A stretch of 64,000 bases of DNA, from the NCBI RefSeq assembly GCF_013836145.1, contig NZ_CP057483.1, positions 1,178,001 through 1,242,000 of the forward strand. The letters run 5' to 3'. The DNA comes from Citrobacter sp. RHB25-C09 (GTDB lineage: Bacteria > Pseudomonadota > Gammaproteobacteria > Enterobacterales > Enterobacteriaceae). The position numbers and the translations under genes are program-made. The notes under the pieces were generated by a model. It was given only the letters and a program-made list of their open reading frames with translations. It had not been told where the DNA came from and did not search any database. Numbering within the stretch: position 1 is the stretch's first letter; the number at the start of each line of letters is the position of its first letter. Below, piece after piece: positions 22,366 through 34,091 of this stretch.

Positions 22366-22617
22366 ATGGCTACTGCGGTTCTGAACGTTAAAATCGATGA
22401 GACATTAAAAGAGAAACTGCGTCATTACGCTGAAGTAAATAATGAGAATTTAAGTATTACGACACAGAAGCTGCTGCATTGCGCATTTGAAACAGCAGTT
22501 GAGGCGGGAGTGTGTGCAGGGGATATTGATAGTCAACATACGGAAGAATCGCCGGTTGACCCTCTCACTCCTAAAGAAATCAAAGCGCTGCGCAAAATAC
22601 TCAAGAAGAAAAAATGA
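22366..22617 (+). CDS. Small protein with ribbon-helix-helix-like N-terminus, first of a pair
   Basis: 83-residue protein not known in K-12 at this place. The N-terminal stretch (TAVLNVKIDETLKEKLRHYAE, then NLSITTQKLLHCAFETA) has the beta-strand plus two helices spacing of ribbon-helix-helix antitoxin-like DNA-binding proteins. The tail is acidic, then strongly basic (KALRKILKKKK). The ATG at 22366 has AAAAGGA upstream; the frame is open to 22309 without a site. The stop overlaps the next gene as ATGA, so the two are translationally coupled. An antitoxin-like role is suggested by the layout only. There is no direct evidence of function. Confidence 0.72.
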   Translation: MATAVLNVKIDETLKEKLRHYAEVNNENLSITTQKLLHCAFETAVEAGVCAGDIDSQHTEESPVDPLTPKEIKALRKILKKKK

Positions 22618-22832
22618 AACAGCAACCCCTCTCCGTCGCCACTAATTATGGCGAAGCCTGTGAATTGTTACGGTCAGGCTACGTTAAACATGTTCGTTTA
22701 TGCTGGAATGTCGGCAGCGACGAATTCTTTCGTATTGCTTCAGACTGGTGTGATGCTGGAGCCAAAATAAAGAAAGAAGGCGATAATTTTGTTATTTCCC
22801 TGAAAAGTTTCCCGGTGCCGCGTCAGCTTTAA
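22614..22832 (+). CDS. Small unknown protein, second of a coupled pair
   Basis: 72 residues, not recognised. It looks like a compact alpha/beta protein: a helix (NYGEACELLRSG), strands (HVRLCWNV, NFVISLKSF) and a conserved-looking Cys/Trp-rich middle (FRIASDWCDAGAKI). It has no signal peptide or membrane segment. Its start sits within the stop of the preceding gene (ATGA), which argues for one operon and perhaps a complex of the two products. It converges with the MocR gene: the two stop codons overlap by 4 bases, leaving no room for a terminator. A toxin role is possible from the arrangement but unsupported by similarity. Confidence 0.72.
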   Translation: MKQQPLSVATNYGEACELLRSGYVKHVRLCWNVGSDEFFRIASDWCDAGAKIKKEGDNFVISLKSFPVPRQL

Positions 22833-24256
22833 ACAATCTTACGCGTTTTACCGCTACCAGAATGCAGGCTCAGCGTCTCCCAGATGGGCTGTAACGAGTG
22901 AAACGCTGAGCGCATAGCCTCTTCCGGCAGGGCAAAGGGCATACGCAAGAACCGATCAAACGCGCCCGCGAGTCCAAAACGCGTGCCAGTCCCCAGTTGA
23001 ATACCCACGCTTTCGGCGCGAGCGGCAAAAATTGTCGCCAGCGTATCCGGCAATTCCACCCAAAACGATAATCCCCCCTGAGGCTGCTGAAAGCGCCATT
23101 CGGGAAAATGCGTACGCATTAATGTCTGACATAACGCGCGACGTCCGGCGAGGAGTTGCCTGCGCTGGGGCAAAAAGGTATGCGCATTATCCAGCAGCCA
23201 CTCCGTGGCGAGCTGTTCGAGAACAGGCGAACCGAGATCGAAGGTATCGCGCATTTGCACCAGTGCGGCAATAGTACGGGCAGGCGCGCGCACCCAGCCC
23301 AGACGCAATCCGCCCCAGAAACTCTTTCCCGCTGAACCTAACATAATGATCGGCGCATCACGATGATAGGCCGCAAGGGGCGGAGGGGGTGGCGCATCGT
23401 ACCAGAGGTTGACCATCGTCTCGTCGATCACCAGCGTCGTTCGCGTGCGGGCGGCAATATCCGCCACCACTTGCCGGGTAGCATTGTCCATACAACGTCC
23501 GGTGGGATTATGAAAATCCGGCATCAGGTAGGCCAGTCTGGGTGCTGTTTGGGCGATGGTTGCCGCCAGTCCGTCGGTGTCCCAACCCTCTTCGGGAAGC
23601 GAGACGCCAATGGGGCGGCACGAAGCCCCCTGAATCGCGGCGATAGCCAGCGGATAGGTTGGGTGATCCACCACCACGCGATCGCCGGGACCGGTCAGTA
23701 AACGTAAGATCAGCGCCAGGCCACTTACCGCACCGTTCACCACCATCACCTCATCTGCTCGCGTCGGCAACCCGCGCTCGCAGTAATGACGCGCGATAGA
23801 TTCCCGTAACGAGTAAATCCCCTGCGGTAGATAACCCGAAGTCAGCAGATGCTGCGGCATCGCGCAGAGCGCCTGTTGATAAGCCTGATGTATTTCGGGA
23901 CCTGCACTGAGCGCCGCGGTAGAAAGATCTACCGTTAGCGTAGAGCCAGTCCGCGTGGGGACTTCGCGGATGTGAGAGGGGAGAATGACTCGCGAGCCGC
24001 TACCGTGGCGGCTTTCCAGATAACCTTCTTCACGCAGTTGGGCCAGCGCGCTGGCGACCGTGGTTCGACTGATGGTAAGTACGGTTGCCAGTTCTCGCTC
24101 ACCGGGAAGGCGTGTGTCGAGCGCCAGACGACCGTCGAGGATAAGCAGACGCAGGGCTTCTGCCAGTTGCCGCCAGAGTGGCGTTCTGGAGAAGCTCTCT
24201 TGCCAGTGTCCAAGCAGACGCTGGAGAGACTGGCTTCCGTGACGACGTGACGACAT
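22829..24256 (-). CDS. MocR-type (GntR/aminotransferase) regulator, YczR-like
   Basis: 475-residue chimeric regulator: an N-terminal GntR winged helix (about 25-92, LPGERELATVLTISRTTVASALAQLREEGYL) joined to a type I aminotransferase-like PLP domain. Cofactor residues are visible: Asn250 in HNPTG, Asp278 in VIDET and the Schiff-base Lys311 in GSAGKSFWGGLR. It probably senses PLP or an amino compound and acts as a regulator and not a transaminase. It is divergent from a YczE-type membrane protein gene. MocR proteins linked to YczE (YczR group) are a known pairing, so the neighbour is the probable target. It is absent from K-12 between ffs and ybaA. Confidence 0.88.
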   Translation of the reverse strand: MSSRRHGSQSLQRLLGHWQESFSRTPLWRQLAEALRLLILDGRLALDTRLPGERELATVLTISRTTVASALAQLREEGYLESRHGSGSRVILPSHIREVPTRTGSTLTVDLSTAALSAGPEIHQAYQQALCAMPQHLLTSGYLPQGIYSLRESIARHYCERGLPTRADEVMVVNGAVSGLALILRLLTGPGDRVVVDHPTYPLAIAAIQGASCRPIGVSLPEEGWDTDGLAATIAQTAPRLAYLMPDFHNPTGRCMDNATRQVVADIAARTRTTLVIDETMVNLWYDAPPPPPLAAYHRDAPIIMLGSAGKSFWGGLRLGWVRAPARTIAALVQMRDTFDLGSPVLEQLATEWLLDNAHTFLPQRRQLLAGRRALCQTLMRTHFPEWRFQQPQGGLSFWVELPDTLATIFAARAESVGIQLGTGTRFGLAGAFDRFLRMPFALPEEAMRSAFHSLQPIWETLSLHSGSGKTRKIV

Positions 24257-24339
24257 ATCAGTCCACTTTTTAGAAACTGGTCATTAATCATAGTGCCAAT
24301 TGCGCAGAAGATGAAGCCATCTTAATGGGGAGGTGGAAT

Positions 24340-24936
24340 ATGGGGCGTCGTCTGGTGCAACTCTACTTTGGGCTGGTGCTGTACGGGGTATCAACCGCGA
24401 TGTTTGTGCGCGCCGATTTAGGTGCCGACCCGTGGAATGTGTTCCATCTGGGACTCGCGAAGTTGCTGTCGATGCAGATCGGTGTGGTGATGATTTTGGT
24501 GGGCGCTCTGGTATTGCTCCTGTGGATCCCGCTGCGTCAGCGACCGGGATTAGGCACGCTGAGTAATGTGATCGTGATAGGGCTTGCCGCCGACGCTGCG
24601 TTGATGGTGATACCGGAACTGTCGTCGCTGGGGGTTCGTAGCGTGATACTGGTGATGGCGGTGATCGTAAACGCCCTGGCCACCAGCATGTATATTGGCG
24701 CAGGTTTCGGCGCGGGTCCACGAGATGGCCTGATGACCGGGATCCATGCGCGAACAGGGTGGTCGGTACGCACCATTCGTACCGCTATCGAGGTGACCGT
24801 CCTATTGAGCGGTTGGCTGCTCGGCGGCACGCTCGGTGTGGGGACAGTACTGTATGCCCTGGCCATTGGCCCGTTGATTCAGCTCTGTCTGCCGTGGTTT
24901 CGCTACCAACCTCGTTCCCGGATTCAGGCGGCATAG
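24340..24936 (+). CDS. YczE-family integral membrane protein
   Basis: 198-residue hydrophobic protein with about five membrane helices (LVQLYFGLVLYGVSTAMFV, IGVVMILVGALVLLLWIPL, NVIVIGLAADAALMVI, SVILVMAVIVNALATSMYIG, near-C-terminal VGTVLYALAIGPLIQL). It has the family's Gly-rich GAGFGAGPRDGLMTG segment, a probable pore or ligand site. The ATG at 24340 has a strong GGGGAGGTGG site 2-12 bases upstream. An ATG at 24325 would add five residues and spoil that site. It is probably a transporter or permease controlled by the divergent MocR regulator; the substrate is unknown. Confidence 0.85.
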   Translation: MGRRLVQLYFGLVLYGVSTAMFVRADLGADPWNVFHLGLAKLLSMQIGVVMILVGALVLLLWIPLRQRPGLGTLSNVIVIGLAADAALMVIPELSSLGVRSVILVMAVIVNALATSMYIGAGFGAGPRDGLMTGIHARTGWSVRTIRTAIEVTVLLSGWLLGGTLGVGTVLYALAIGPLIQLCLPWFRYQPRSRIQAA

Positions 24937-25017
24937 TGACCAGATGAGGCTAAACTTGATCTCGACTGACGCGGCTGGAATCCTCCTTCCGCGCAGTGGA
25001 CTTCGGAGGTTTTTCTC

Positions 25018-25371
25018 ATGAAGTATGTTGATGGTTTTGTGGTAGCCGTACCTGCCGAAAACAAGGAGGCGTATAAGGCGATGGCGGCCAAAGCCGCACC
25101 GCTATTTAAGGAATTTGGTGCGCTACGCATTGTTGAATGTTGGGCCGACGACGTGCCAGACGGCAAAGTCACCGATTTTCGCATGGCGGTAAAAGCCGAG
25201 GAGCATGAAGAAGTGGTGTTCAGCTGGATTGAATACCCGTCGAAAGAGGTGCGCGATGCGGCGAATCAGAAGATGATGTCCGATCCGCGCATGAAAGAAT
25301 TTGGTGAATCCATGCCCTTTGATGGCAAGCGCATGATTTATGGCGGGTTCTCATCAATTATCGACGAATAA
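25018..25371 (+). CDS. ybaA: DUF1428 family protein YbaA
   Basis: 117-residue cytosolic protein of the DUF1428 family, with a ferredoxin-like (dimeric alpha/beta barrel) fold. The start is preceded by GGAGG. The sequence (MKYVDGFVVAVPAENKEAYK... FGALRIVECWADDVPDGKVTDF) is close to E. coli YbaA along the full length. The function is unknown. It stands alone, converging on pdeB. Confidence 0.92.
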   Translation: MKYVDGFVVAVPAENKEAYKAMAAKAAPLFKEFGALRIVECWADDVPDGKVTDFRMAVKAEEHEEVVFSWIEYPSKEVRDAANQKMMSDPRMKEFGESMPFDGKRMIYGGFSSIIDE

Positions 25372-25410
25372 CATGCCTGGCTGTGCGGCGTGCCGCCAGC
25401 CATTTACACT

Positions 25411-26961
25411 TTACAGTCGTTTCTCCGCCCACAGAATAAACGCCTCTTTTGGCAGCGCTTTACTGTACAGCCAACCCTGACCATACTGGACACCATGTTG
25501 ACGTAGCCAGTTTTCCTGATCTGCCGTTTCGATACCTTCCGCGACCATTTCTAGCTTCAGTGTTTTTGCCATTTCGATGATATGGGGTGTGACATTTTTA
25601 AATTCCAGCGCATCCACAAATGATTTGTCGATTTTCAGAATGTCGACATCCAGATTCTGGAGGTAGCTGAGGCTCGAATAGCCGGTACCAAAATCATCAA
25701 TATAAATAGCATGACCTGCCTGTCGATAACGGGCGATAATCGGTGAACTGGTTGCGGGGTCGGCAAACTCACGCTCTGTTAATTCGAGCGCGATCTGCTG
25801 AGGAGGGATCTGATGGCGGTTAAGTAACTTATTTAACAGCAGAGGGAATTTGTCCGAGAGTAAATCAGCGGACTCAACGTTGATGGAGATATGCTGTTCA
25901 GGAAACTGCCGCAACCATTTGGCCATATCTTCAAATACGGTTTCAACAATTAAACGTGTAAGGGGTTCCGTCAGGCCCGTCTGTGCGGCAAGAGTAATAA
26001 ATATTTCCGGAGAAAGATAACTGCCGTCAGTTTGCGGCCAGCGCGCTAATGCTTCGGCTCCGACGATTTTCCCGGTGGTTAATGAAATGATGGGCTGGTA
26101 ATGAACCTTAATCTCCCGGTTGTTAATCGCATCCTGTAAGCGATGATGCGGAGACTGTAGGCGGCGCAGAATGCGCAGAATAAAGGCGGCAGCCAGCAAG
26201 CCGATGATGATACCGAAAGGGACCCAGATAAACGCCTGGCGATACCAGATTTTTTCCAGCGGTAGGGTCGAAGACCAACTGACAATGGAGATCCCCATGT
26301 CCGGAAAAGGGCGTATTTCGTAGATGATGCCATGGCTTTCCAGATGGCGAGGCGTTGTTTCCTGACTAAATTGCAGAACGTTCGGGGCGAGCGCGCGACT
26401 GCTGGCAATAACGTTATTATGCGTCGTTCCAATAATAGCCACATCGATAGGCCACGAGCCAAAAGGCACAACGTCGATAAAGGATGCGGGATCAATCATC
26501 ACGATATAATGCTCGGTACCCAGCGCTGCCATGTAACGCTTAATGCCTAAATCATTTTGTGCAGTATACCATGCCCGGTATCCGTCATTGGTAATCCTCA
26601 TCGGCGGAGGGAGTTGACCTGTGCTGCTGTTCTGTTCCAGCGAAGAACAGCGAGGGATGTTGTTTTCCAGATAGACCACTTCCTGAACGTAGCGGTAGCT
26701 GTAGGAAATACGCCGCATAGCGAGCAGATGCTCACGGGAGCAGGGGAGACTTTTAACCGCTTCTATTTGCTGAAGTGCAAATTTTGCTTGTTCGACAACG
26801 CGAGTTGTTCGTTCTGAAACGCGTAGTGAATATGAGTCCAGTTCTTCAAGGAATTTTTTCTCAACCTGGAGGTGTGCGATCCATATGCTCAGGCCTACGG
26901 GAACCAGTACGGAAAGGATAAGTACGCCTGTCACGAGGCTTACAAGATGTCGCGTTCGCAC
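25411..26961 (-). CDS. pdeB: Cyclic-di-GMP phosphodiesterase PdeB (YlaB)
   Basis: Membrane-bound EAL-domain enzyme that hydrolyses c-di-GMP to pGpG. The 516 residues begin with a transmembrane helix (about 8-30). A periplasmic CSS-type sensor follows with Cys74 and the CSS motif at 105-107. Disulfide state in this domain is known to control activity and turnover in the family. Next comes a second helix (about 243-265) and a C-terminal EAL domain with Glu303-Ala304-Leu305, the NVES motif and DDFGTGYSSL all intact, so it should be catalytically active. It stands upstream of the ylaC-maa block on the same strand but with a 177-base gap. Confidence 0.93.
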   Translation of the reverse strand: MRTRHLVSLVTGVLILSVLVPVGLSIWIAHLQVEKKFLEELDSYSLRVSERTTRVVEQAKFALQQIEAVKSLPCSREHLLAMRRISYSYRYVQEVVYLENNIPRCSSLEQNSSTGQLPPPMRITNDGYRAWYTAQNDLGIKRYMAALGTEHYIVMIDPASFIDVVPFGSWPIDVAIIGTTHNNVIASSRALAPNVLQFSQETTPRHLESHGIIYEIRPFPDMGISIVSWSSTLPLEKIWYRQAFIWVPFGIIIGLLAAAFILRILRRLQSPHHRLQDAINNREIKVHYQPIISLTTGKIVGAEALARWPQTDGSYLSPEIFITLAAQTGLTEPLTRLIVETVFEDMAKWLRQFPEQHISINVESADLLSDKFPLLLNKLLNRHQIPPQQIALELTEREFADPATSSPIIARYRQAGHAIYIDDFGTGYSSLSYLQNLDVDILKIDKSFVDALEFKNVTPHIIEMAKTLKLEMVAEGIETADQENWLRQHGVQYGQGWLYSKALPKEAFILWAEKRL

Positions 26962-27105
26962 GAAGATATCCTAATTAGCACAAAGTAAGGAAAGTATATC
27001 CGATCGGCAAAAAAGACCTGTAAATTATACCGTTAATTCGAGAATTATTTTCCCCGAGAATTATAAAACAAAGGGTATCAATCAGGAAAGGGCAATGAAC
27101 GGCAG

Positions 27106-27126
27106 GCGTACCGGAAACCGGTACGC
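27106..27126. other. Hairpin after ylaC
   Basis: GCGTACCGG-AAA-CCGGTACGC is a perfect 9-base-pair stem 13 bases after the ylaC stop. No T-run follows in the direction of transcription, so termination is uncertain. Confidence 0.5.
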
Positions 27127-27138
27127 ATTGGCCTGTGG

Positions 27139-27609
27139 CTACTGATGAGCCTCGGCACGTGCAAGGGTGAAAATATCATAAAACGACAGGTCGCCTTTAC
27201 GGGCAATCATCTTCTGTAATTGTGTTTTATGTCCATCGTCCACGTGCGGGGAGTGAAGAATTGTGTTGATTAATTCAGGTGGGACATAACGCGTGTTATA
27301 CCATTCCCCGTTATAGCAAACTCTGAAGTCCAGCACGTCAATATCTTCATAGCGATAGCGCGGGGCAACATCAAAAAAGAAAAAGCCATTCAACAATACA
27401 AATAACACCACCAGTAGCCAGACAGAATCGACCAGCGTTTCCGATTGCAGCATCACGGCCAGGGTGGCAAACCACGCGACATACATGCCTATAAACAGAC
27501 CAGGGTGCTTGCGAATGAAACTGATACTAAAGCGCGGCCTGTTATCGCGTTTCTCACGCACATTGAGCTCGTCGATCGTTTCAGTGAGCAGGCGCTGTAT
27601 TTCAGTCAT
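27139..27609 (-). CDS. ylaC: Inner membrane protein YlaC
   Basis: 156-residue protein with two adjacent membrane helices (about 34-55, [20 protein letters not shown], and 62-83, [17 protein letters not shown]) between cytosolic ends. The hydrophilic C-terminal half has the conserved [20 protein letters not shown]. The function is not known; it is conserved in enterics beside maa. The start [12 protein letters not shown] matches the E. coli protein and length. Confidence 0.92.
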   Translation of the reverse strand: MTEIQRLLTETIDELNVREKRDNRPRFSISFIRKHPGLFIGMYVAWFATLAVMLQSETLVDSVWLLVVLFVLLNGFFFFDVAPRYRYEDIDVLDFRVCYNGEWYNTRYVPPELINTILHSPHVDDGHKTQLQKMIARKGDLSFYDIFTLARAEAHQ

Positions 27610-27711
27610 CTTTTGCCTTTATGATTTTCGCTATTTTCAGGAGAACGGCCTAGTTTAATAGGCCGCTGGTCGCGAAAAAAGTAACAGATTAACCACAATT
27701 TAGCATAACAG

Positions 27712-28275
27712 TTACAGTTTAGTATCAAGGGTTTTTATGATGCGCGCAGGGTTACCGCCAACCACCACGTTGGCGGGGACGTTTTTCGTCACCACCGCGC
27801 CGGATGCCACGACAACATTGTCACCAATCGTAACGCCGGGGTTAATGACTGCCCGGCCGCCCAGCCATACGTTATTGCCTATCGTGACGGATTTGCCGAA
27901 TTCCTTACCGCTGTTACGTTCAGTCGCATCGAGTGGATGCGTTGCGGTATAGATGTGGACGCCCGGTGCCAGCATACAGTTATCACCAATATAAATAGGG
28001 CAGACGTCCAGCATTACGCAGTCGAAGTTGGCGTAAAAATCTTTACCAAGAAAGATGTTGTAACCGTAGTCACAGCGGAAAGTGGGTTCGATATAGGCAT
28101 TGTTACAGCGGCCCAGAAGCGACGTCAGAATCGCCAGCCGTTCGGCTTTTTCATCCGGTGCGGTCTGGTTGTAACGATGGATAAGCCGACGAGCCTGTAA
28201 GCGGTCATGGCGTAATGTATCATCTGACGGGCGATAGTATTCGCCCGCAATCATCTTCTGTTTTTCTGCACTCAT
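27712..28275 (-). CDS. maa: Maltose O-acetyltransferase Maa
   Basis: Hexapeptide-repeat (left-handed beta-helix) acetyltransferase that moves an acetyl group from acetyl-CoA to maltose and other sugars. The 187 residues have the N-terminal MAC segment ([15 protein letters not shown]), imperfect hexapeptide repeats ([43 protein letters not shown]) with the catalytic-type His in TATHPLD, and a C-terminal GNPARIIK. The tail TLDTKL makes it four residues longer than E. coli Maa. It lies between hha and ylaC, as in E. coli. Confidence 0.94.
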   Translation of the reverse strand: MSAEKQKMIAGEYYRPSDDTLRHDRLQARRLIHRYNQTAPDEKAERLAILTSLLGRCNNAYIEPTFRCDYGYNIFLGKDFYANFDCVMLDVCPIYIGDNCMLAPGVHIYTATHPLDATERNSGKEFGKSVTIGNNVWLGGRAVINPGVTIGDNVVVASGAVVTKNVPANVVVGGNPARIIKTLDTKL

Positions 28276-28464
28276 TTTTTGCGCTCATAACCGGTTTACT
28301 TTCCGGGTACTACAGTAAAGGGACGGCACCGAACAGGGAACGTTCCCTGATGAGTTATGTGAACGCAATCACAAAGGTATTTTTGAAATTTAACGCAAAG
28401 ACCAATAAACCCTCTCAAGTCATCATTCGTATTATTCGTATTATCTGATAAATTAATTAACAAA

Positions 28465-28683
28465 TTAACGAATGAATTTCCACACGGAGGAGGGGATCTT
28501 GTCGTAAAGCTTATTCATGGTCAATTCTGCGAGTCGATGATCTGCTGCTGAGTAAAATACCGCCAATTCATTGTCAGATAATTCATATTTATTTTTCTCA
28601 ATTACGCGCTCCAGTGTATCAATTGACTGACAGCGTCGCAAACGCATCAAATAATCAGTTTTGGTTAATGGTTTATCAGACAT
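28465..28683 (-). CDS. hha: Haemolysin expression modulator Hha
   Basis: 72-residue YmoA/Hha family protein that binds H-NS and helps silence horizontally acquired and AT-rich genes. It is also the toxin-like partner of TomB. The sequence is almost identical to E. coli Hha, differing only at about residues 3 and 20 (MSDKPL, RCQSID). The charged H-NS-contact residues in the helical core are unchanged. It lies 26 bases downstream of tomB in one operon. Confidence 0.97.
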   Translation of the reverse strand: MSDKPLTKTDYLMRLRRCQSIDTLERVIEKNKYELSDNELAVFYSAADHRLAELTMNKLYDKIPSSVWKFIR

Positions 28684-28709
28684 ACATCTTACCTATGATT
28701 GTAATAATT

Positions 28710-29084
28710 TTAACAAGACAAACTAACAGGATTAGCCCTGGTGGCATTCACGAAACAGCGAAACAAGCGATTTCCCGACTTACGCCATTTCTGCAGATCC
28801 TGCGCATTAATGCCATAACTACTGAACAACATAAAAGTGTCGTCCAGATATTCATCAATCTGTTCAATCAGCTTATTGTCCTCATTATACTTAATTTTAT
28901 AATTAAGTGCGAAGGTCGCAATATGCTCTATCAGTTCGTTGAGTTGCAGGTTGATTGCCGAGGTTGGGTCGTTAACCCAGCCATGATGACTTTCTTCAAG
29001 ATTGGCAAGACAGTCATGATATAGCGTCTCACAGAGAAATTTAAGCTGCGCGATATCATATCTCTTGGGTGAGTATTCATCCAT
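28710..29084 (-). CDS. tomB: Hha antidote and biofilm modulator TomB (YbaJ)
   Basis: 124-residue all-helical antitoxin-like protein that neutralises Hha and affects conjugation and biofilm formation. The acidic N-terminal half (LIEQIDEYLDD) and Cys18 (FLCETLYHDC) are present. Cys18 is the residue reported to drive oxygen-dependent oxidation of Hha. It is first in the tomB-hha operon and preceded by a 500-base AT-rich leader region. Confidence 0.95.
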   Translation of the reverse strand: MDEYSPKRYDIAQLKFLCETLYHDCLANLEESHHGWVNDPTSAINLQLNELIEHIATFALNYKIKYNEDNKLIEQIDEYLDDTFMLFSSYGINAQDLQKWRKSGNRLFRCFVNATRANPVSLSC

Positions 29085-29267
29085 AACGCATCCCCTTCTT
29101 CGTGGTTGAACTAACCGTACACCTTACGGGATGGTGTGCAACTAACAGACCTTGAACTTACCCTCTACGCCTGACGATTTAACTATAATCTACTCTAAAA
29201 AAGATTTCATTGCCATATTACGAAAAATTACAATTAATTTAAATTAGGTGCGACAATTGTAACTCAC

Positions 29268-29297
29268 ATTATAGCATGCGTTCTGTCGAGTCCGGAA
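29268..29297 (-). promoter_or_regulatory. Probable promoter of tomB-hha
   Basis: On the minus strand TGC-TATAAT is a perfect extended -10 box (plus positions 29268-29276). A weak TTCCGG at the -35 distance is acceptable for an extended -10 promoter. It implies an untranslated leader of about 175 bases before tomB. Confidence 0.45.
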
Positions 29298-29546
29298 TGG
29301 GATAATTCCGTGATTATTTTGTAATTCATTGGCTTATCGACTTCTCACCCTACCTCGCATGTCGCCGGAGTAAAAACAAGGCATCCGTTTTCCTGAGATT
29401 TCTCTTAAGAATGAATTATTAAGGAAAAAATAAGAATTTGCTAGTGCGGTTAAGAATAGCCTCCAGAATGTTAGGGGCTATATCTTTTATTTCTTCCGCT
29501 AAAAGTAAAGAGAGTAACAATTAAGGTTTTTCGATGGTTTAGAACG

Positions 29547-29573
29547 AAAAAAAGGCCGCTTGCGCGGCCTTTT
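29547..29573. terminator. Rho-independent terminator of acrAB
   Basis: GGCCGC-TTGC-GCGGCC with seven A on the plus side and TTTT on the other. Read from acrB on the minus strand it ends in TTTTTTT, just after the stop at 29585. Confidence 0.9.
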
Positions 29574-29584
29574 ATGAAAGAGCA

Positions 29585-32737
<3,153 letters not shown>

Positions 32738-32756
32738 TTAACGGCTCCTGTTTAAG

Positions 32757-33950
32757 TTAAGACTTAGACTGCTCAGGCTGGTTACCGCTGGCGGCTTGTT
32801 GCTTGTTATCTGCGGTAATCTCTTGTGCTTTCACCTGCGCACCAGGACGCACTTTCTGCAGCCCACTAATAATGACGCGATCGCCGGCCTTCAGGCCGCT
32901 CGTGACCAGCCATTTGTCGCCAATCGCCTGGCTTGCAACGATCGGACGGGTTTCCACTTTATCGTCAGCGCCGACGACCAGCACGGTTGCATCACCCCGC
33001 GGCGTACGCGTAACCCCCTGTTGTGGCACCAGCAGAGCGGTGGGGTTGGTCCCTTCTTCCAGGCGAGCACGGACAAACATGCCCGGCAGCAACGTATGAT
33101 CCGGGTTAGGGAAGATGGCACGCAACGTAATGGATCCGGTCGTCTGGTCAACGGTGACGTCAGAGAACTCAAGCGTACCGTCCTGCGGGAACTTGATACC
33201 GTCGCTGGTCACCAGCGAGACTTTCGCCTTACCGTTTTCCTGCTTCAGCGTTCCGTTCGCCAGTTCCTGCTTCAGACGCAGGAAATCGTTGCTCGACTGA
33301 GTCACATCCACATAGATAGGATCCAGTTGCTGTACAGTTGCCAGCGCAGTCGCCTGACCGTTTTGTACCAGCGCACCTTCCGTCACGGCTGATTTGCCAA
33401 TACGACCACTAATGGGTGATGTCACTTTGGTATACGCGAGGTTAATGCGGGCGGTTTCAACAGCGGCTTTCGCTGCGATCACTGCTGCATTTGCCTGTTG
33501 AGCATCGGCCAGCGCCTGATCGTAATCCTGCTTGCTGATGTACTGCGTACCCAGCAGTTTTTGATAACGATTGACCGTAACCTGAGCGATACTCGCAGCG
33601 GCCTGAGCTTTCGCCAGGTCACCTTTAGCGCTTTCATAAGCGGCTTGATATGTCGCGGGATCAATCTGATACAGAGAGACACCGGCATCGATATCGCTAC
33701 CTTCTTTGAAGTTGCGCTTGAGGATAATACCGCTTACCTGGGGGCGAACTTCCGCAATACGGAAAGCACTCGTGCGGCCTGGGAGTTCAGTGGTAATTTG
33801 AAGAGGTTCGGTTTTGAGCGTCACAACCCCAACTTCTGGCATCTGCGGGCCCCCTTGTTGGGCCTGTTTGTCGTCACATCCTGTTAGCGCTAAGCTGCCT
33901 GAGAGCATCAGAACGACCGCCAGAGGCGTAAACCCTCTGTTTTTGTTCAT
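32757..33950 (-). CDS. acrA: Periplasmic adaptor lipoprotein AcrA
   Basis: Membrane-fusion lipoprotein linking AcrB to TolC. The 397 residues have a lipobox with Cys25 (LALTGC|DDKQ), a split lipoyl domain flanking an alpha-helical hairpin (about 100-170), a beta-barrel domain and a membrane-proximal domain. The lipoprotein +2/+3 Asp-Asp fits inner-membrane retention. The frame continues upstream to 33986, but the ATG at 33950 (MNKNRGFTPLAVV) is the family start, after a good GAGG site. It is divergent from acrR over a shared operator and marbox. Confidence 0.99.
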   Translation of the reverse strand: MNKNRGFTPLAVVLMLSGSLALTGCDDKQAQQGGPQMPEVGVVTLKTEPLQITTELPGRTSAFRIAEVRPQVSGIILKRNFKEGSDIDAGVSLYQIDPATYQAAYESAKGDLAKAQAAASIAQVTVNRYQKLLGTQYISKQDYDQALADAQQANAAVIAAKAAVETARINLAYTKVTSPISGRIGKSAVTEGALVQNGQATALATVQQLDPIYVDVTQSSNDFLRLKQELANGTLKQENGKAKVSLVTSDGIKFPQDGTLEFSDVTVDQTTGSITLRAIFPNPDHTLLPGMFVRARLEEGTNPTALLVPQQGVTRTPRGDATVLVVGADDKVETRPIVASQAIGDKWLVTSGLKAGDRVIISGLQKVRPGAQVKAQEITADNKQQAASGNQPEQSKS

Positions 33951-34039
33951 ATGTAAACCTCGAGTGTCCGATTTCAAATTGTTCAATGGTCAAAAGTACA
34001 CAAACCCATTGCTGCGTTTATATTATCGTCGTGCTATGG

Positions 34040-34063
34040 TACATACATTCACAAATGTATGTA
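34040..34063. promoter_or_regulatory. AcrR operator in the acrA-acrR gap
   Basis: A 24-base near-perfect palindrome: arms TACATACATT and AATGTATGTA around a CACA centre, the same as the described E. coli AcrR binding site. It lies between the divergent acrA and acrR, so it can repress both. Confidence 0.9.
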
Positions 34064-34091
34064 AATCTAACGCCTGTAAATTCACCGACCT

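Larger units (their letters stand above)
29085..29584. other. 500-base gene-free AT-rich region between acrB and tomB
   Basis: No credible ORF is seen. It contains an extended -10 element for tomB (29268-29276), a small hairpin CGGAAT-N6-ATTCCG at 29293-29310, a long AT-rich stretch (29160-29260 and 29395-29540) that would suit H-NS/Hha binding, and the acrB terminator at 29547. Nothing else is identified. Confidence 0.6.

Noticed and set aside
27712..28275. Chloramphenicol or virginiamycin acetyltransferase resistance gene
   Set aside because: The hexapeptide fold is shared, but the N-terminal MAC segment and the locus fit maltose acetyltransferase.
28215..28448. 77-codon plus-strand frame between maa and hha
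   Set aside because: Starts antisense to the maa N-terminus and ends in an Ile/Arg repeat caused by ATTCGTATT tandem bases; no support.
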